Of a stretch of 64,000 nt of DNA, positions 61,398 through 64,000 are shown piece after piece. Each line of letters starts with the position of its first letter. Positions within the stretch are counted from its first letter, which is position 1. The stretch comes from Marispirochaeta sp963667435 (GTDB lineage: Bacteria > Spirochaetota > Spirochaetia > JC444 > Marispirochaetaceae), in assembly GCA_963667435.1 (NCBI GenBank), contig OY763414.1, forward strand, positions 2,976,001-3,040,000. Direction: 5' to 3'. The position numbers and the translations under genes are program-made. Under the pieces are notes generated by a model. The model saw only the letters and a list, made by a program, of their open reading frames with translations, ran no database searches and was not told the origin of the DNA.

Positions 61398-63569
61398 TTA
61401 TTTATCCCGGGAACCGTTGAGAAGCTGGTAGGTCAAAAAGAGCCGGGCAAGAGATGTTGATACCGTCTGCTCGTCGGAAGGTTCCCTGGAAAGTGAGACC
61501 GATACCGGAAGATCTGCAAGGTCAAATTCACTCAGAACGGTTCTGCACCATCGGACAAGTTGAAGGTGTTCACCATTGCTGCACAGCTGCTTGAGTTTGC
61601 CTGATTCGTTGAAGAAGGGCTGAAACGAGCGGGCTTCCTCCATTATGAGTCTGAATCCTGCTCCGGTTTCTCCATTTTCCCGGCTGTATATCCAGTCCAG
61701 CCGGGGATTGTATTCATCCAGAGCTGCTGCAAGGGAAAGGATACTCTGCTGATGATATATTCCCCGTTCGATAGGAACAATCTGAAAGAGTCTGCTCAAG
61801 TAGCGTTCTCTCTCGTCGGCTACAGAAAGCGCAACCATAATATCAAGGATCGCCCGGGTTGGATGGCCCGGTCGGGTGAGAACTTTCTCCAGTTTTACCG
61901 CATCGGAAGGGTTTCCTGTTCTTGCCAGGGACTTGGATGCGGCCGCGGATATTCGGGGATCATTGCAGGTGAACAAGCGATGCAGGGCTTCCACGCTGAT
62001 ATTATCCGGGTAGGCTCCCAGGGCGAATATGGCACTCAGCTGCTGGGGGGACTCGGAGTTTTCCGCTTCCCGGATTATTAGAGGCAGCAGTCCCGGACGT
62101 GGATTGGTGAAAAGGGATATCAGGATCTGGTCTTTCTCCGGTGCAATGGGGTTGTCAAGGATCTGTCTCAACTGGGGTTCTGCATGGGGTGTCGGCGCAT
62201 AGTTCAGGGCAGTAAGGATAGTCTGACGTTTCACCGGATTGTCGGTAAGGTGAAAATTGTAGATATCCATGAAAGTTTTAAAGTTTCTCGGAGAGAAAAT
62301 GATATTTGCCGTTTCCCGCATGCCAAGGCTGCCGTAATCTCTGACAGAAAGAACCAGAATCAGGGAGAGCCCGCAGTAGGCTGCACCGGCAAAGAAGGTC
62401 AGTGTATAGGACGAGCCTACAGGAAGGGCAATTCTTTCATTCAGATCAATTAATATACCGCCGATGAGACCGGTTATAAACGCGAAGAAAGCGGTGAGAA
62501 AATTGAGGAGAGACATAAAACTGATCTTGTCATGGGAAGGGATCACATTCAGAACAAGCCGTGCCACTAACTGGTATGTGGCAGCCTGCAGAAAGGTTGT
62601 GACAAATCCGAGGAGAAGAAAAACTCCCAGAGGAGAGTTGTTCAGGACTCCCCAGAGCAGGAATGTAATTCCCTGGCCTATAAATGCCGCTAACAGCAGA
62701 GGTTTTGAGCCGATGCTGTCCATAATAGGCCGGAGAAAGAGTCCGCTTACCATCATTCCAAAGGTTCCCACCACGGAGAAGAGAAAGACCATGTTCTGGG
62801 GGTAATCGGCAACCACCCGCAGAAAAGGAACAGCAAAACCGATGAGTACCGCTGCAGAGAGACTGAAGCAACGGATGAGTATGACCAGTATCTGCTCCCT
62901 GTTTTTTACCGCCCTGGCAAATACCTTGATAAGGCTGTTTCCCTTCTGATAGCGGCTTTTCTCCCGGAAAGGAATCTTCATTAAGAAGAGCGCGGCAATG
63001 GTGTTGGCGAAAATACCCAGGCCAATCAGGATGAGCAGTCCGTTGAGGTTGTTGAAGTAGGCGAAAGAAGTAAGGCCGTAGCTCAGAAGCTGACTGACAA
63101 GCCGGGCGGACTGATTGCTGATAAACAGCTGGGCAACAAAACGCCCGCGGGTTTCAGTGGTAACCAGCATCTGCTGTACCGGCTCGGCCATTGATGCCCC
63201 GATAATGCGGAAGATACAGAACACGGCGTACACGGCCAGGATGATTGCCACTGCTGTCTGTCCATGGGTAAAGAGCACCAGAAAGTAGAAGAGACTGGCT
63301 GCTCCCCGGAACATCCAGGATGCATAGAACATCTTGTTCAGGTTTATCTCGTTGCTTATGCGGGGCAGAATCAATACTACCATCCCTGCAATATGAACGG
63401 CGGAAGATATGAAGCCCAGCTCGGTATTGGTGGGGTTGAACTGTAGAGCCAGCAGGTAAATTATGGTCTCCGCAAGGAAGCCGTAACCGAGACCGTTGAA
63501 CAATGCATGGCCCAGCATAAGCTTGGAGCCCCGCTCCCGCTCTTCCCGGGTGAGGAAATCGGTAATCAT
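61398..63569 (-). CDS. MFS transporter fused to HEAT-type repeats
   Basis: A 723-residue protein. Residues about 1-455 form a 12-helix MFS permease (GHALFNGLGYGFLAETIIYLL; FLRPIMDSIGSKPLL). Residues about 480-660 are alpha-helical repeats of the HEAT/PBS-lyase type (FSAIFALGAYPDNISVEALH-like units, then DPRISAAASKSLARTGN). The start is ATG 63569; the frame to 63677 would run through the palindrome and is not protein-like. An ADP/ATP carrier-like relation is possible but not shown. The repeats would lie in the cytoplasm and may bind a partner. Confidence 0.82.
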   Translation of the reverse strand: MITDFLTREERERGSKLMLGHALFNGLGYGFLAETIIYLLALQFNPTNTELGFISSAVHIAGMVVLILPRISNEINLNKMFYASWMFRGAASLFYFLVLFTHGQTAVAIILAVYAVFCIFRIIGASMAEPVQQMLVTTETRGRFVAQLFISNQSARLVSQLLSYGLTSFAYFNNLNGLLILIGLGIFANTIAALFLMKIPFREKSRYQKGNSLIKVFARAVKNREQILVILIRCFSLSAAVLIGFAVPFLRVVADYPQNMVFLFSVVGTFGMMVSGLFLRPIMDSIGSKPLLLAAFIGQGITFLLWGVLNNSPLGVFLLLGFVTTFLQAATYQLVARLVLNVIPSHDKISFMSLLNFLTAFFAFITGLIGGILIDLNERIALPVGSSYTLTFFAGAAYCGLSLILVLSVRDYGSLGMRETANIIFSPRNFKTFMDIYNFHLTDNPVKRQTILTALNYAPTPHAEPQLRQILDNPIAPEKDQILISLFTNPRPGLLPLIIREAENSESPQQLSAIFALGAYPDNISVEALHRLFTCNDPRISAAASKSLARTGNPSDAVKLEKVLTRPGHPTRAILDIMVALSVADERERYLSRLFQIVPIERGIYHQQSILSLAAALDEYNPRLDWIYSRENGETGAGFRLIMEEARSFQPFFNESGKLKQLCSNGEHLQLVRWCRTVLSEFDLADLPVSVSLSREPSDEQTVSTSLARLFLTYQLLNGSRDK

Positions 63570-63589
63570 TCTAAGAGTATAATCTATTC

Positions 63590-63662
63590 GTTGAGTGGTT
63601 GTGGAGTCATTGTGGAGTCGTTGCAGTGCAACGACTCCACAATGACTCCACAACCACTCAAC
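63590..63662. repeat. 73-nt perfect palindrome
   Basis: Arms 63590-63625 and 63627-63662 are 36-bp reverse complements around one G. Each arm contains TGTGGAGTC twice with a shared TTG, so the repeat is built from a short direct repeat. A partial third unit (ACTCCACTCA) lies at 63666-63675. It lies between the partial gene at the right edge and the MFS-HEAT gene. It is not followed by a T-run. Confidence 0.9.
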
Positions 63663-63680
63663 AATAACTCCACTCACGGA

Positions 63681-64000
63681 TTAATGCAGGGTTATCTGCA
63701 GCCCGCCTACGAGGTCGGTGGCCGGGTACTCTTCGTCATTAGACCAGTCGATATTGCCACTACCGTCATCATGCTGGGTAATGTATCCGAGTTCGCTTTG
63801 CAGATCGCCTTCATTCACATTCATACCGGGAATTTCATTTTCGTTGAGGTCATAGCTGTTTGTGTACTCATCGGGGGTCCAGCCGATGCAGGTGGATGGA
63901 AATGTGGTTCCACTGCTGCTGTTCAGATTTATATCTGCTATCTTGTATAGCAGTGCCGGTTGATTTCGGGAATCACTGGTAAACCAGTCGTTTTCATCAA
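63681..64000 (-). CDS. partial secreted-type hypothetical protein, C-terminal part
   Basis: The minus strand is open from the window edge to TAA 63681-63683, giving the last 106 residues of a larger protein. The text (ADINLNSSSGTTFPSTCIGW, then EYTNSYDLNENEIPGMNV) is rich in Asp, Asn, Ser and Thr with low Lys/Arg, as in exported or surface proteins. No family is recognised. The 5' end lies outside the window. Confidence 0.7.
   Translation of the reverse strand, partial: DENDWFTSDSRNQPALLYKIADINLNSSSGTTFPSTCIGWTPDEYTNSYDLNENEIPGMNVNEGDLQSELGYITQHDDGSGNIDWSNDEEYPATDLVGGLQITLH

Noticed and set aside
63590..63675. A CRISPR-like array from the repeated GTGGAGTC units.
   Set aside because: Units are too short and close, there are no unique spacers and no cas genes; the structure is a palindrome.
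63570..63677. A longer N-terminus for the MFS-HEAT protein.
   Set aside because: The extra 36 codons translate the palindrome; the family-like N-terminus starts at ATG 63569.

Overview
The window looks like chromosome from a free-living spirochaete of the Spirochaetaceae type (inference; no rRNA is present). The pointers are several large chemoreceptors, a TRAP transporter, a membrane-bound AraC regulator, an Lnt-type lipoprotein acyltransferase with a long N-terminal extension, an ABC-F ATPase, family B DNA polymerase II, sugar-diacid catabolism and an iron-only hydrogenase-like sensor. Genes lie on both strands in short operons with good Shine-Dalgarno sites and frequent overlaps.

Layout. 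0-8 kb: two zinc/MDR-type dehydrogenases, a DUF4386 membrane protein, a short 2[4Fe-4S] ferredoxin, an RRM RNA-binding protein with a long leader, pirin and a DUF1801 protein. 7.4-9.8 kb: a decayed patch with a frameshifted CopG-type antitoxin and a chemoreceptor pseudogene. 9.8-18.2 kb: an ABC-F ATPase, then dctP-dctQ-dctM-dctP2 facing a transmembrane-sensor AraC regulator. 18.2-24.3 kb: accessory and decaying DNA with a truncated DUF4386 gene, an IS3-family element, a frameshifted 7TM-PAS-GGDEF gene beside it, a repeat/hairpin array next to tRNA-Leu(CAG) with a duplicated tRNA 3' end, an AAA/DUF4143 ATPase and an orphan VapB-like antitoxin. 24.3-29.2 kb: a sugar-diacid operon, cdaR - dapA family - garR - uxaA/garD family, in which the dehydratase is frameshifted in a run of seven C. 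29.2-35 kb: a soluble chemoreceptor with ferredoxin and [FeFe]-hydrogenase-like modules, a DUF2059 protein, an MBL-fold hydrolase and a dCache chemoreceptor. 35-43.5 kb: lnt, a TVP38-type protein, MFS and DMT transporters, a hotdog thioesterase, marR-wrbA with a clear palindromic operator, and DUF5320 plus MBL. 43.5-49.3 kb: a HAD phosphatase, a GntP permease, TPR, glycerate 2-kinase, DUF2007 and a 7TM-GGDEF protein. 49.3-64 kb: polB, a methyltransferase, an Mrp ATPase, a frameshifted lipoprotein (again at C7), nadE, a very unusual 1115-residue E1alpha-E1beta-lipoyl-KAS III fusion, an unknown membrane-anchored protein, an MFS-HEAT protein and a 73-nt palindrome.

How it fits together. The diacid operon should yield tartronate semialdehyde, then glycerate; the GntP permease and glycerate 2-kinase 17 kb away could take up and phosphorylate glycerate into glycolysis (inference). 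The two most unusual proteins are the E1-lipoyl-KAS III fusion, which suggests direct channelling of a decarboxylated 2-oxoacid into fatty-acid or polyketide-like chain initiation, and the hydrogenase-like chemoreceptor, which suggests redox or H2 sensing linked to motility.
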